A stretch of DNA of 44,902 bases from Verrucomicrobia bacterium 12-59-8 (lineage in GTDB: Bacteria; Verrucomicrobiota; Verrucomicrobiae; Verrucomicrobiales; Verrucomicrobiaceae): NCBI GenBank assembly GCA_002279765.1, contig NCCR01000063.1:1-44902 (forward strand), in the 5' to 3' direction. Each line of letters starts with the position of its first letter. Position 1 is the stretch's first letter. Made by a program: the position numbers and the translations under genes. Positions 1 through 8,800 of the stretch are shown here, one piece after another. The notes below the pieces were generated by a model. That model did not search any database and was not told the DNA's origin. It worked only from the letters and a program-made list of their open reading frames with translations.

Positions 1-299
1 GGGTGCTGGCGCGGCGGCTGTTTCTGGCGATGGCGCTGAATGGTCCCAAACTGGAAAAGCGTCAGGTGCTGCTCGGCCACTTTGTCGATGTGGGTGCCGA
101 ATTGTTTGTCTGGGGCTGCACGCTGGCGCATGCCCAAAGCAAAGTGAACGACTCATCCATGCCCGAGGTAGAAATCGACAAACTCGTGCGGCTAGTGCGC
201 TTTTTTGGCAAGATGACGCGTGAGCGCATCGCCACCAGTTACCGTCATCTCAAGGAGAACCTTGACGCGGAGAGCTGGCTGGTCGCGCAGGAAGTGTGA
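1..299 (+). CDS. Acyl-CoA dehydrogenase-like protein, C-terminal end (partial)
   Basis: Only the last 99 codons are present. The reading frame is open from the first base and stops at 297-299, so the gene starts upstream of the window. The helical stretch with LEKRQVLLGHFVDVGAELF and CTLAHAQSK resembles the C-terminal helical domain of acyl-CoA dehydrogenases, which oxidise acyl-CoA thioesters with FAD. The FAD and substrate residues lie outside the window, so the family call rests on general resemblance of this tail only. A strong hairpin begins 39 nt after the stop and probably ends the transcript. Another helical flavoprotein is possible. Confidence 0.5.
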   Translation, partial: VLARRLFLAMALNGPKLEKRQVLLGHFVDVGAELFVWGCTLAHAQSKVNDSSMPEVEIDKLVRLVRFFGKMTRERIATSYRHLKENLDAESWLVAQEV

Positions 300-338
300 A
301 CGCATTTTATGCTGGCCTGATGCCTGCGGATGGGTTTA

Positions 339-371
339 GAACGTGACCGGTTCCACGAACCAGTCACGTTC
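339..371 (+). terminator. Near-perfect hairpin between the acyl-CoA dehydrogenase-like gene and mscL
   Basis: The left arm GAACGTGACCGGTTC (339-353) and right arm GAACCAGTCACGTTC (357-371) pair at 14 of 15 positions around a CAC loop; the only mismatch is C348/A362. It lies 39 nt after one stop codon and 19 nt before the mscL ATG. No T tract follows, so it is not a textbook intrinsic terminator. It could instead be an mRNA-stabilising or regulatory stem, or a dyad bound by a protein. The pairing is certain from the sequence; the role is inferred. Confidence 0.45.
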
Positions 372-390
372 ACTTCATCACTCCTTCGCC

Positions 391-798
391 ATGCTCAACG
401 AATTCAAAGCGTTTATCCTCAAAGGCAACGTCGTCGATCTCTCCACCGGTGTCATCATTGGTGCCGCCTTTGGCACCATCGTCACCGCTTTTACCAAGGG
501 CATCATCACGCCCCTTCTTCAAGCCATCGGCGGCAATCCGAATGTTTCCCTGGGCATCAAGATCGGCGAACTTGTGAATGAAAAAGGAGAAGTGTCTCCC
601 AACCTGCTCGACATCGGCATGGTCATCAATTCGGTCATTGGCTTCCTGATCACTGCGGCAGTCATTTTCTTTGTCATCGTCAAGCCGGTGAACACACTCA
701 TGGCCAAGATGAAAAGGGCAGAGGATGTTGCGCCTCCGCCACCTCCGGCAGCCGACATTGTGCTGCTCACAGAAATCCGTGATTTGCTCAAAAAGTAG
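391..798 (+). CDS. mscL: Large-conductance mechanosensitive channel MscL
   Basis: The product is 135 residues, the usual MscL length. It forms a homopentameric inner-membrane channel that opens on membrane tension and releases solutes during hypo-osmotic shock. The family signature lies at the N-terminus: FKAFILKGNVVDLSTGVIIG followed by AAFGTIVTAFTKGIITPLL forms the pore helix TM1. A second membrane helix (MVINSVIGFLITAAVIFFVIV) follows a short periplasmic loop, and the charged C-terminal helix ends in LLTEIRDLLKK. The ATG at 391 is chosen because the family begins with an MLxEFKxF-like sequence; an in-frame GTG at 343 would add 16 residues with no family match and would sit inside the upstream hairpin. 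There is no Shine-Dalgarno sequence. It appears to be transcribed alone. Confidence 0.95.
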   Translation: MLNEFKAFILKGNVVDLSTGVIIGAAFGTIVTAFTKGIITPLLQAIGGNPNVSLGIKIGELVNEKGEVSPNLLDIGMVINSVIGFLITAAVIFFVIVKPVNTLMAKMKRAEDVAPPPPPAADIVLLTEIRDLLKK

Positions 799-1077
799 AC
801 TTTGAGGAGGGGCGCATACCTTCCAGAGCTTACGAATGAACTGAGAGTGAATGTCGGAAATAGAAAATGTTGTCAGCAGGGCAAGGTTCTACGTCGGCAT
901 GACGAGGTGCCTATGGTGACCTTCTGCGCGGTTTTCTTGACCTGGACAACGGCGCGCCCTCGCACGACCTGCGCAGAAAACGTCGCCACGCTGCTCTTGC
1001 CCCCAGCGTTTCGCCTCAAAATCTCGACTCTCTTCATGCGTAAGCCCTGCTAGAAAGCGGCCTATTCCGCGCGTTTA
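799..1077. other. Intergenic region with competing inverted repeats, no gene seen
   Basis: I see no convincing gene here. TTCTGCGC (922-929) is the exact reverse complement of GCGCAGAA (971-978), 41 nt apart. The neighbouring GTTTTC (931-936) is complementary to GAAAAC (976-981), which overlaps the same right arm, so the two pairings exclude each other. This could reflect alternative folds in the leader of the next gene or be chance. No clear promoter was identified. Confidence 0.3.
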
Positions 1078-2598
1078 ATGGCACTCCGCATGAAACGCCT
1101 TTCCTTGTTCTTCGCTCTTTGCTCTCCGATCTTCGCCGCTGACCCGGTCGAGGCTGATTTCTACAAAATCACCTCCTTTGACACACCGAAGGAAGCCGCG
1201 CTTGAGGTAGGCTCCATCGACTTGTTGCCTGATGGCAAACTCGCGCTCGGCACCCGCCGTGGTGAAATCTGGATCGTCACCGGCGCGGGCAGCAGCGATA
1301 CCTCAAACGTGAGCTACAAGCTCTTTGCCTCCGGTCTGCACGAGGTGCTCGGCATTGCTTACAATCCAAAGGACAAGAACCTCTACGCGACCACGCGATA
1401 CGAGATCACCCGCCTCAAAGACGCCGACAACGACGGGCGTGCCGATGTCTTTGAAAATGTGAACGACAGTTGGGGCGTCTCCGGCGACTACCATGAGTAC
1501 GCTATCGGCAGTCGTTTTGACAAAGTGGGCGATCTTTGGGTGACGCTTTGCCTGACCGGTTCCTTCAGCAGCGCGGTGCCGTTTCGTGGCTGGGCGCTGC
1601 GCATCAAACCCGACGGCACGATGGTTCCCACCTGCTCCGGCATCCGCAGCCCTGGAGGCATCGGTTTCGATGCGGATGGCGAAGCCTATTACTGCGACAA
1701 TCAAGGCCCGTGGCACGGTGCCTGCACCCTGCAGCATCTCGTTCCTGGCACCTTCCAAGGCCATCCGGGTGGCAATGTTTGGTATGATCTCGCCCCCAAC
1801 ATGGGTCCGCGTCCGATCGACCCCATCCCCGAAGCCTTTCAAGGCGAGCTCAGCCGCAAGGAAGACCGCCCCGGCGGTGATCCCGGCCGCATGGTGACGG
1901 AACGCGACCGTATCAAACAACTCCTGCCGCCCGCAGTTTATCTTGTGCATGGCAAGATCGGCAACTCTGCCAGTGCCATCATCTGTGATCTCAGCGAGGG
2001 CAAGTTTGGCCCCTTCAGCAAGCAGCTCTTTGTTGCGGATCAAAGCCACAGCAATCTCAGCCGCGTCTATCTCGAAACCATCAACGGCATCAAGCAGGGG
2101 GTCGTCATTCCCTTCCGCAGCGGCTTTGCCAGCGGCATCATCGGCGGACGCATGGATGAAGAAGGCCGCGTCTTCGTCGGCGGCAGTGACCGCGGCTGGG
2201 GCGCACGTGGAGGGAAGCCCTTCTGCTTCGAGAAATGCGAATGGACCGGCAAAACACCTTTTGAGGTGCATGAAATGCATGCCAAACCGGACGGCTTTGA
2301 GATCACCTTCACGCAGCCCGTTGATCCCGCTTCCGCAGGTGATTTGAAGAGCTACAGCATGCGTGAGTTCACCTATGCGTATCGTGAGCAGTATGGCGGT
2401 GACGAAATTGAGGAGATTCTGCCCAAGATCACTGCCGCGACAGTGGCTGCAGACGGCAAATCCGTGCGCCTGACGATTTCGCCACTCACCAAAGGCCACA
2501 TTCACGAACTGCACCTCGTCGGCGTTCGCAATACCGAAAAACTGCCGCTGCTGCACCCAGTGGGCTATTACACACTGAACGAAATTCCGGCGAAGTAG
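1078..2598 (+). CDS. Secreted beta-propeller (NHL / sugar-dehydrogenase-like) protein
   Basis: This 506-residue protein begins with a signal peptide (MKRLSLFFALCSPIFA, then ADP), so it is exported. The body has the repeated short beta-strand pattern of NHL/PQQ-dehydrogenase-like propellers: GSIDLLPDGKLALGTRRGEI, GIAYNPKDKNLYATTRYEI, RLKDADNDGRADVFE and GGIGFDADGEAYYCDNQG. Proteins of this build are very numerous in Verrucomicrobiota and Planctomycetota and are thought to act on or bind sugars, but no substrate can be named. The C-terminal ~100 residues form a separate beta-rich Ig-like region (HAKPDGFEITFTQPVDPASA). There is no CxxCH haem motif, unlike the larger relative at 22046. The ATG at 1090 starts directly at the signal peptide and may be the true start. 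It stands alone; the next gene is convergent, 15 bp away. Confidence 0.75.
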   Translation: MALRMKRLSLFFALCSPIFAADPVEADFYKITSFDTPKEAALEVGSIDLLPDGKLALGTRRGEIWIVTGAGSSDTSNVSYKLFASGLHEVLGIAYNPKDKNLYATTRYEITRLKDADNDGRADVFENVNDSWGVSGDYHEYAIGSRFDKVGDLWVTLCLTGSFSSAVPFRGWALRIKPDGTMVPTCSGIRSPGGIGFDADGEAYYCDNQGPWHGACTLQHLVPGTFQGHPGGNVWYDLAPNMGPRPIDPIPEAFQGELSRKEDRPGGDPGRMVTERDRIKQLLPPAVYLVHGKIGNSASAIICDLSEGKFGPFSKQLFVADQSHSNLSRVYLETINGIKQGVVIPFRSGFASGIIGGRMDEEGRVFVGGSDRGWGARGGKPFCFEKCEWTGKTPFEVHEMHAKPDGFEITFTQPVDPASAGDLKSYSMREFTYAYREQYGGDEIEEILPKITAATVAADGKSVRLTISPLTKGHIHELHLVGVRNTEKLPLLHPVGYYTLNEIPAK

Positions 2599-2613
2599 GA
2601 GTCACAGAGCCGA

Positions 2614-3189
2614 TTACTTCATCGGCTTTGCCTTGGGCACATCCGTCAGTTTCATGGGTGGCTCGGGCTCCTGAAACTCGATCTCCATGCTCGCGGCAGG
2701 TTCTGCACGGCGCACTTCGACGATGGGGATGCTGCGGGTTTGCAGCGGCAGCTCTGCACGCCTCACCTGCTCTCCCGCCATGGGTTTGGGTGGTGCGGCA
2801 GCCGGCACAACGGCGCGGCGCACCTCCAATTGCTCTTCGGCGGCGGCCACGATCACTGGCGCGGTGTAGTGTTTCACCGCCGCCGTAATCATCGCCGCAC
2901 GAGCGGGCGCGAGATCCATCGCCGTTTCCACAATCTTGCGTACCTGCCCGGGCTCCGCATTCACCGCATCAATTGCCGCCGTCACGATCTCACCGGCGCA
3001 GGCTTCGTGGATGACCAGGGCCTCCTCCAGCCGCATCACCAGCTTGTCAGGTTCCGCGCGGATCGAGGTGAACAATTCCCCGCAAAGAGTCTCGCAGGTG
3101 ATCTGGGCCGGGGTCGATTTCACGGGCTGGGCCAGTCCCAGTGACGTCACCAGGACCAGCAGACAGCAAAATACGGAGATCAAACGCAT
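2614..3189 (-). CDS. Small secreted protein of unknown function with VRRAE repeats
   Basis: I do not recognise this gene. From the ATG at 3189 it encodes 191 residues with a clear signal peptide (MRLISVFCCLLVLVTSLGLA, then QP). A helical region of about 100 residues follows. It carries the Cys-containing segment TCETLCGELF and the alternating segments VMRLEEALVIHEACAGEIVTAA and KIVETAMDLAPARAAMITAA. The tail is rich in Pro, Ala and Arg, with three spaced copies of an xVRRAx motif (EVRRAV, QVRRAE, EVRRAE). An upstream in-frame start would add 16 residues before the signal peptide and is less likely. The pattern suggests a periplasmic helical protein with a flexible basic tail, perhaps binding cell wall or membrane, but this is inference. 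It is probably co-oriented with, and read after, the M23 peptidase. Confidence 0.6.
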   Translation of the reverse strand: MRLISVFCCLLVLVTSLGLAQPVKSTPAQITCETLCGELFTSIRAEPDKLVMRLEEALVIHEACAGEIVTAAIDAVNAEPGQVRKIVETAMDLAPARAAMITAAVKHYTAPVIVAAAEEQLEVRRAVVPAAAPPKPMAGEQVRRAELPLQTRSIPIVEVRRAEPAASMEIEFQEPEPPMKLTDVPKAKPMK

Positions 3190-3253
3190 GGGTTGAAGGG
3201 GCTGTATGAATGACGGATTCAAATGGGCTTCCTTCAAATCATCTTTTGCGGTT

Positions 3254-3976
3254 TTAGTCTTTTTTTGGCGGTGGGTTTAAAATGTCGGCTCCAGCACCTC
3301 GATGTGCTCGGATGAACTGGTCTGGTGCGACGCGATTCAAGGGTGTGTCAGCATATCCCTGGCCAGGATTCACATAAGGACCAAGCCGCACTTCGAAATG
3401 CAGATGTGCCAAATAGGCACCTTCGGCTGTCCCCACCGTGCCGATCTGGTGGCCGCGCTGCACATTATGACCGGCTTGCACTCGGATCGAGTCCAGATGG
3501 GCATACATCGTCTGAACCACTAGGCCGAGTTCGTCTCCATCCGGCAGACGATGCGCGATGAGGATCATCTTGCCCCAACCCGGTCCCGGACTGCCTGCAT
3601 ACACCACCCGCCCGACTCCTGCCGCGTAAACGGCATCGCCTAAATCCGAGTTCCCGCCACCGATGCCGTTTAAATCATCGCCCAGATGGCGCTCCACACG
3701 AAAGGCCCGCGCATTGTAGGTGAGCGCCCCGTGTTCAGAACCCATAGGCATGTCAAACCGGGTCGCCAGGGGCAGAGTTACCACTTCGCGTGGTGACAGC
3801 CGCATGAAGGCCGGATCGAGCGGCTTTGGATTTATGACGTGCAGGTCTCCAAATCGCTGCCAGAGCACACCGGCCACCGCCGCTGCGAGGGCGAGGGTCA
3901 AAAGAACGCGCATGATCCGCACCATTGGCTTCATGCCGGAGATTCGAGGGCTGCGGCAGCGTTGCAAAGAGAACAT
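3254..3976 (-). CDS. M23 family metallopeptidase (LytM-like peptidoglycan endopeptidase)
   Basis: A membrane-anchored protein of up to 240 residues with an M23 zinc peptidase domain, a family that cuts peptide cross-links in peptidoglycan or activates other hydrolases. An N-terminal hydrophobic helix (VLLTLALAAAVAGVLW) anchors or exports it. The zinc-site motifs are visible: HLGDD (the H-x-G-x-D motif), DLGDAVYA leading into GRVVYAG, YAHLDSIRVQAGHNVQRGHQIG and HLHFEVR (the H-x-H motif). All expected ligands are present, so it is probably active. The family core fills most of the chain after about residue 70. The ATG at 3934 (MKPMVRIMRVLL) starts closer to the hydrophobic helix and is an alternative start. 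It is divergent from the DUF362 gene and lies upstream of the small secreted protein on the same strand. Confidence 0.88.
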   Translation of the reverse strand: MFSLQRCRSPRISGMKPMVRIMRVLLTLALAAAVAGVLWQRFGDLHVINPKPLDPAFMRLSPREVVTLPLATRFDMPMGSEHGALTYNARAFRVERHLGDDLNGIGGGNSDLGDAVYAAGVGRVVYAGSPGPGWGKMILIAHRLPDGDELGLVVQTMYAHLDSIRVQAGHNVQRGHQIGTVGTAEGAYLAHLHFEVRLGPYVNPGQGYADTPLNRVAPDQFIRAHRGAGADILNPPPKKD

Positions 3977-3989
3977 GCCGCCCTTAAAT
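3962..3989 (+). promoter_or_regulatory. Candidate promoter for the DUF362 gene with a very short leader
   Basis: TTGCAA (3962-3967), a 16 bp spacer and TTAAAT (3984-3989) give a sigma-70-like pair, each matching the consensus at four of six positions. The expected transcription start near 3996 would leave a leader of only about 7 nt before the GTG at 4003, which has no Shine-Dalgarno sequence. It overlaps the 5' end of the divergent M23 gene. The call is by eye from one site. Confidence 0.35.
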
Positions 3990-4002
3990 AGGCCGCATTC
4001 CT

Positions 4003-5421
4003 GTGAACACGCTCTCTCCCTCCTCGTTCGGCGCTCCCAAAGTCTCCGTCTTCAGCGGCCAAGCCAGCTACGAAGATGCCGACGCTCTGCGTCTGCAGAT
4101 CGAGGCCGCCATCAACGCGCTCGAACTTGCCGCTGACTTCATCACGCCGGGAGATCGTGTCGTCATCAAGCCGAACTGGGTCAAGGAGCACAATGCCAGC
4201 AAGCCTGAGGATGAAAACGGCTGGCTCACCATCATCACGCATCCCGCTGTCGTGCGCGAAGTCGCCCGCTGGGCCGCGCGCAAGCTGCAAGGCCATGGCT
4301 CTGTCACGCTGTGTGATGCACCGCAGAGTGATTCATCCTTTGCCACCATCCGCCGCCTGCACCATCTGGATGACCTCATCACGGATCTCACGAAGGAGTT
4401 CGCTGGAATCGCCTTTCTGCTGTTCGATATGCGGTGTGAGGAATGGACCATCGACGATGGCGTCACCATCGCCAAACGTGAACTGCCCAGCGATCCCTCC
4501 GGTGCGGTGGACATTCACCTCGATGCCGACAGCGAATTCCGCGGTCATCCCGGACTCGGCAAGCTCTATGGGGCGTCGTTCGACTTTGCCACCACGAACC
4601 GCCAGCACACGGACCCGCATCACGAATACCGCATCTGCCGCACGCCGATGAATGCCGATGTGCTGATCAATGTGCCGAAGCTCAAGACGCATAAAAAAGT
4701 CGGCCTCACCGTGGCGCTGAAAAATCTCGTCGGCACCACACCACGCACCAACTGGCTTCCACGCCATACCGAAGGCACACCTGCCGAAGGTGGGGATCAA
4801 TTTGCCGAATCCACCGCCAAGCGCGCGCTCGAAGGCACGCTGATGCGCACTGCCAAAAAAATCCTCTTTGGCCGCTTCTTTCTCTCCAAGCTTTTCGTGC
4901 CGCTGAAAAAGCTCGGGCGCGTCGTTTTTGGTGACACCAAGGAAGTCGTGCGTTCCGGCAACTGGCACGGCAACAACACCGCCTGGCGCATGATCCTTGA
5001 TCTGCACAAGTGCTTCTTCTACTTCGACGGACGCGGCGTGCGGCGTGACAAACCGCTGCGTTACCTCACCATCGTCGATGGCATCATCGGTGGCGACGGC
5101 GACGGTCCCATGTCGTGTGATCCCGTGGCCAGCGGCGTCATTCTCGCTGGGACACATCCGGTGGCCGTCGATTGCGTCAGCGCCCAGCTTATGGGCCTCA
5201 ATTGGAAAAAGACCCGCCTGCTCAACGACGCCTTCGCCATCCAGCGCCTCCCCATCACTGGCTTTGCACCTGCTGAAATCACTGTCGCCTCCAACAAGCC
5301 CGACTGGGAAGGACCATTCGAGCAGATGAAGAACTGTTTCGAGTTCCAATGCCACTTCGGCTGGTCCGGGCATCTCGAGAGTGATGAGCGACTGGCCAAG
5401 ATGGAGAAATCACCCGGCTGA
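4003..5421 (+). CDS. DUF362 domain-containing protein
   Basis: The 472-residue product matches the DUF362 family across its length. DUF362 motifs are visible: DRVVIKPNWVKEHN near residue 55, a central LCDAPQSDSSF, and NVPKLKTHKKVGLTVALKNL followed by TTPRTNWLPRHTEG, then a C-terminal TIVDGIIGGDGDGPM and VILAGTHPVAVDCV. The family's reaction is not established. Some members carry ferredoxin domains, but no CxxCxxC cluster motif is present here, and there is no signal peptide, so it is probably cytoplasmic. Verrucomicrobial homologues often sit near polysaccharide genes, but that context is absent here. The start is a GTG; no upstream in-frame start fits, and the candidate promoter lies just upstream. 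Confidence 0.82.
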   Translation: MNTLSPSSFGAPKVSVFSGQASYEDADALRLQIEAAINALELAADFITPGDRVVIKPNWVKEHNASKPEDENGWLTIITHPAVVREVARWAARKLQGHGSVTLCDAPQSDSSFATIRRLHHLDDLITDLTKEFAGIAFLLFDMRCEEWTIDDGVTIAKRELPSDPSGAVDIHLDADSEFRGHPGLGKLYGASFDFATTNRQHTDPHHEYRICRTPMNADVLINVPKLKTHKKVGLTVALKNLVGTTPRTNWLPRHTEGTPAEGGDQFAESTAKRALEGTLMRTAKKILFGRFFLSKLFVPLKKLGRVVFGDTKEVVRSGNWHGNNTAWRMILDLHKCFFYFDGRGVRRDKPLRYLTIVDGIIGGDGDGPMSCDPVASGVILAGTHPVAVDCVSAQLMGLNWKKTRLLNDAFAIQRLPITGFAPAEITVASNKPDWEGPFEQMKNCFEFQCHFGWSGHLESDERLAKMEKSPG

Positions 5422-5851
5422 CATCGGACGACTCTTCCAGCAGCTTCCGGCTTCACGCTACAAACAGTTCTAGCGCTTGGATCCGACGCTCATCGCGTGG
5501 GGGGAGGGCATCAGCACCTTTCTGGCAACCAATCATGGCAGTCTTTGTTGAATGGCCATCCCACTAGTCCGTCCCAGCAAGGTGCCATATAATGGGACTT
5601 CCGCCCCAGATTCCCATTTGCCATCGGCAAACCTTTCCGAGGCCATTGAAACAGCCATGGTTCTTAATTAATCGGCTTATGATCGGCGGGCCGCCACATG
5701 CCCCTCATTTATACCAGCGTAAAATTATAGGCTCGACTTCTAGTGGCGGTCTTGGTTTTATATCTGGAAGACTTCAGAATCACTGCCGACCAACCTTTCT
5801 TGCGTCAGGATTTCGAGCCACAGCCACAATGAATCGATTTTTTTGACAACC
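5422..5851. other. Long AT-richer intergenic region before the DUF1800 operon
   Basis: About 430 bp without a convincing gene. An 84-codon open frame (5592-5846) has no recognisable features and unusual composition, so I do not call it. The stretch is clearly more AT-rich than its surroundings, especially 5655-5850, with a TTAATTAA palindrome and a T run just before the downstream start. A perfect TATAAT and a 6 bp dyad lie in it and are listed separately. It probably contains the promoter and a long 5' leader of the downstream operon. Confidence 0.4.
5588..5631 (+). promoter_or_regulatory. Candidate -10 box and operator-like dyad upstream of the DUF1800 operon
   Basis: A perfect TATAAT lies at 5588-5593. 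A perfect inverted repeat, TTTGCC-ATC-GGCAAA (5617-5631), lies about 24 bp downstream, where it could act as an operator just inside the transcript. No good -35 box is seen at 16-18 bp spacing, so an activator-dependent promoter would be one explanation. If used, the leader of the operon would be about 250 nt. Confidence 0.3.
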
Positions 5852-8800
5852 ATGTCGTCATTCACTCATCACCTCATTCGTCGCGGCCATTTTTTCGCAC
5901 TGTTCCTTACCGCGAGCCTTTTCTACGGAAGCAACAAGCAGGTGTCGGGAGCTCCCGACATGAACGTCACCAAGGCGGTATGGAAGTCCTTGTATGGAGT
6001 GACTGACGCGCAGATCAATGATTCCTCGTGGCTGGCGCGTGATGATGATGGCGACGGCATCACCAATGGAGCTGAGATCACTGCAGGAACGAACCCGTTC
6101 CAGGCCGGCTCCACGCTGAATGTGGCCTCGACGACGACCGGTCCGACCGTGGTGAGCCTGACTTTCCCGACGCAGATCGGCAAGCTTTATGTTCTGCAGT
6201 CCTCCTCCAACCTCATGAGCGCGAGTTGGGCCGCCTTGTCGCCCAATGTGCAGGTGATCGGTGATGGTACGACCCGGATGCTGTCCGCCCCGAAGTCCGG
6301 CACGAGCAGCTTTTTCCGTGTGCTGGTGCAGGACGTGGACTCTGCTGGCGACCAGGTGGGTGACTGGGCCAAGAACCTTCTCGGCTACACCTCCGGCGTC
6401 CCCATTGGTTCGCAGTCAAGCTATGACCACGCGCAGCTCGCGACGAACCTGCAGTCGCAAAATGTCGTCAGCATGACCGCCGTGCGTGCCACGACCACCC
6501 AGCCGCCAGATGCGGCCACGCCTGCGGGAGATTTGGGAGTGATCACGGTGACGCGCTCGGGCTACAATCTCCTGATGCCAATCACGGTGCCGCTCAGCAA
6601 GTCCGGCTCTGCGGTTGAGGGAACAGATTACGCGGCCATTCCTTCAGCAGTGACTTTTCCTGCGGGGGTGAACTCCGTCGATCTCAAGATCACACCGCTC
6701 TACAACGCCAGCCGGATGACGAGCTGTGTGGTGGCTTTGACGGCGGGAGCACCTGGCACGGCGGGGGCTTCAGGCAATTACTCACTCAGCCCCTTGTCGA
6801 TCAGCGCCGGGGTGACGATCAACCCTTCCGGCAATCCCACGGGCACAGGGCTCACGGGCAATTACTGGGTTGGAGCCAGTTCGAACTATGCGAGCAATGT
6901 GAACTTCGGCGGCAACGGCGCGACCTACACCTACACCAAGGTGACGGGCACCACCGGCACTGCAGTGATCACCTACACCGGCACCACCGGGTTTTCGACG
7001 ACCTCTCCGAACAACCGGGTGAACATGACCTTCTCTGCCGGCAGTCTCACTGGTGGCACGTATGATGGCATCAAGACCATCACCGCAGTCTCCGGACAGA
7101 CGATCACGGTGTCCATCGCGGGTGCCGCAGTACCAAATTCGCAGACGGGCAGCGCTGCCTGCCTGCTGAATCCACCGGTCGTGACACGGCTGGACCCGAC
7201 GGTCGCGTTCAGTTGGCTCTATGGGTCCCCCAACGGCACCAACTTCGTTTCGGGGGACAATTATTCGGTCGCCTGGGACGGCTATCTCTCGCCCTCGACT
7301 GCGGGCACCTATGTTTTTCAGCTCGATGCGGATGACAAGGCGCGCGTGTATCTCGATACTGGCGGCGGGATGACTCAAATCCTGGAAAATGGGTGGGACA
7401 CCACGGCGACTGGAGCCTTCAAACAGAGCGGCCAGTTCACCCTGGCCGTGCCTGCAGCTCCAGCCAACCGCTACCACATGCGCGTCGAGTTTGTGGAAAC
7501 CACCGGGAACGCGAAGTGCAAATTCCAGTGGCAGATCAATGGCAGCAGCTTTGCGAACATCCCCAGTGCGAATGTCTATACCAACAACACTGGCAGCACG
7601 AACGGCTGGGCTGCCAGCTACTACGCCAATACGACACTGACAGCACCTACGGCAGGGACGCAGACGGACAGCGCTATCACCAACGGCAACAACGGCGACT
7701 GGGGTGCGGGATCACCCGATCCGCTTATCTTCCACAATTACTTCTGCTGCCGCTGGACCGGGCAGATGCTTCCTCAATACAGCGAGACCTACACGATTAC
7801 CGTGAACGCAGATGACACGGCCAAACTATGGATCAACGGCCAGCCGATGACATTGAGGCGTCTGACGAGCGACAATCCCAGCGTCACCTACACTTACACG
7901 AAGAACTCATCGACCAATGGCACTATCGTGCTGCCTTACACCAGCGCCGCCGTCAATGTGGGGGATGTGATTCCGTTGAAGTTCACCACCGGCAATCTCA
8001 GCGCGAGCTACAACATCTCGCTGCCCTACACCGTCAATGCGGTGACAGCAGGGGTGAACTTTGCCGTCGCACTCGCCGACATCAGCCTGCCTGCCTCCGG
8101 CACGGGAAGCGGCACCCTCGACACCACCAACCTGCCGATTGATTGGGCGGTCTATTCCAGTGCCGACCGCTACGCAAACATCGCCCTGCAGGCAGGTGTA
8201 CTATATGACATCAAGCTGGAGACTTGCGAATTCAGCAGCGGCGCAGGAGCAACGCTCTCGTGGTATAGCCCGAGTCAGTCGAAGCAGGCCATCCCCTCCG
8301 AGCGCCTGTTTCCGACAATGACCGGCCAGACGCCGCTCGCGGGTAGCGCTCCTGCCGGGCCGCCCGCGATCACCAGCCCGACGAATGTGATCACGATGCT
8401 GAATTCAGGCTCGCCCTTCAGTTTGACGCTTACCGCAAGCAATGGCGCAGGGACATTCACCACCAACGGCCTTCCCGCATGGCTCACGCTCACCAATGGT
8501 GTGCTCAGCGGTACCCCGCCGCAGGCAGGCATTTACCAGTTCACGGTTTACGCATCGAACAGTGCCGGCAGCACCAGCGCTGTGGTCACTGTGCAGGTGA
8601 AGGACAGTGGTGGACAGTTCACGCGTGAACTCTGGACCTCGGGAGTCACGGGGGCGACGCTCGGCGATGTGCCCTGGGATTCCGCACCGACGACCACCAA
8701 CACCATCACTAGCGCCGAAGACAACACCACGACCTATGGTGCCAACACGGGGGAAAGGCTACGCGGCTATTTCACGCCGCCCACGACCGGGAATTACTAC

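Noticed and set aside
802..1053. Possible 83-residue gene between mscL and the propeller gene
   Set aside because: No signal peptide, domain or start signal, and atypical composition; called intergenic.
1303..2556. 417-codon open frame on the minus strand
   Set aside because: It is antisense to the propeller gene, has no family features, and arises from GC-rich third positions of the true gene.
5592..5846. Possible 84-residue gene before the DUF1800 gene
   Set aside because: Lies in AT-richer DNA, overlaps likely regulatory sequence and shows no protein-like features.
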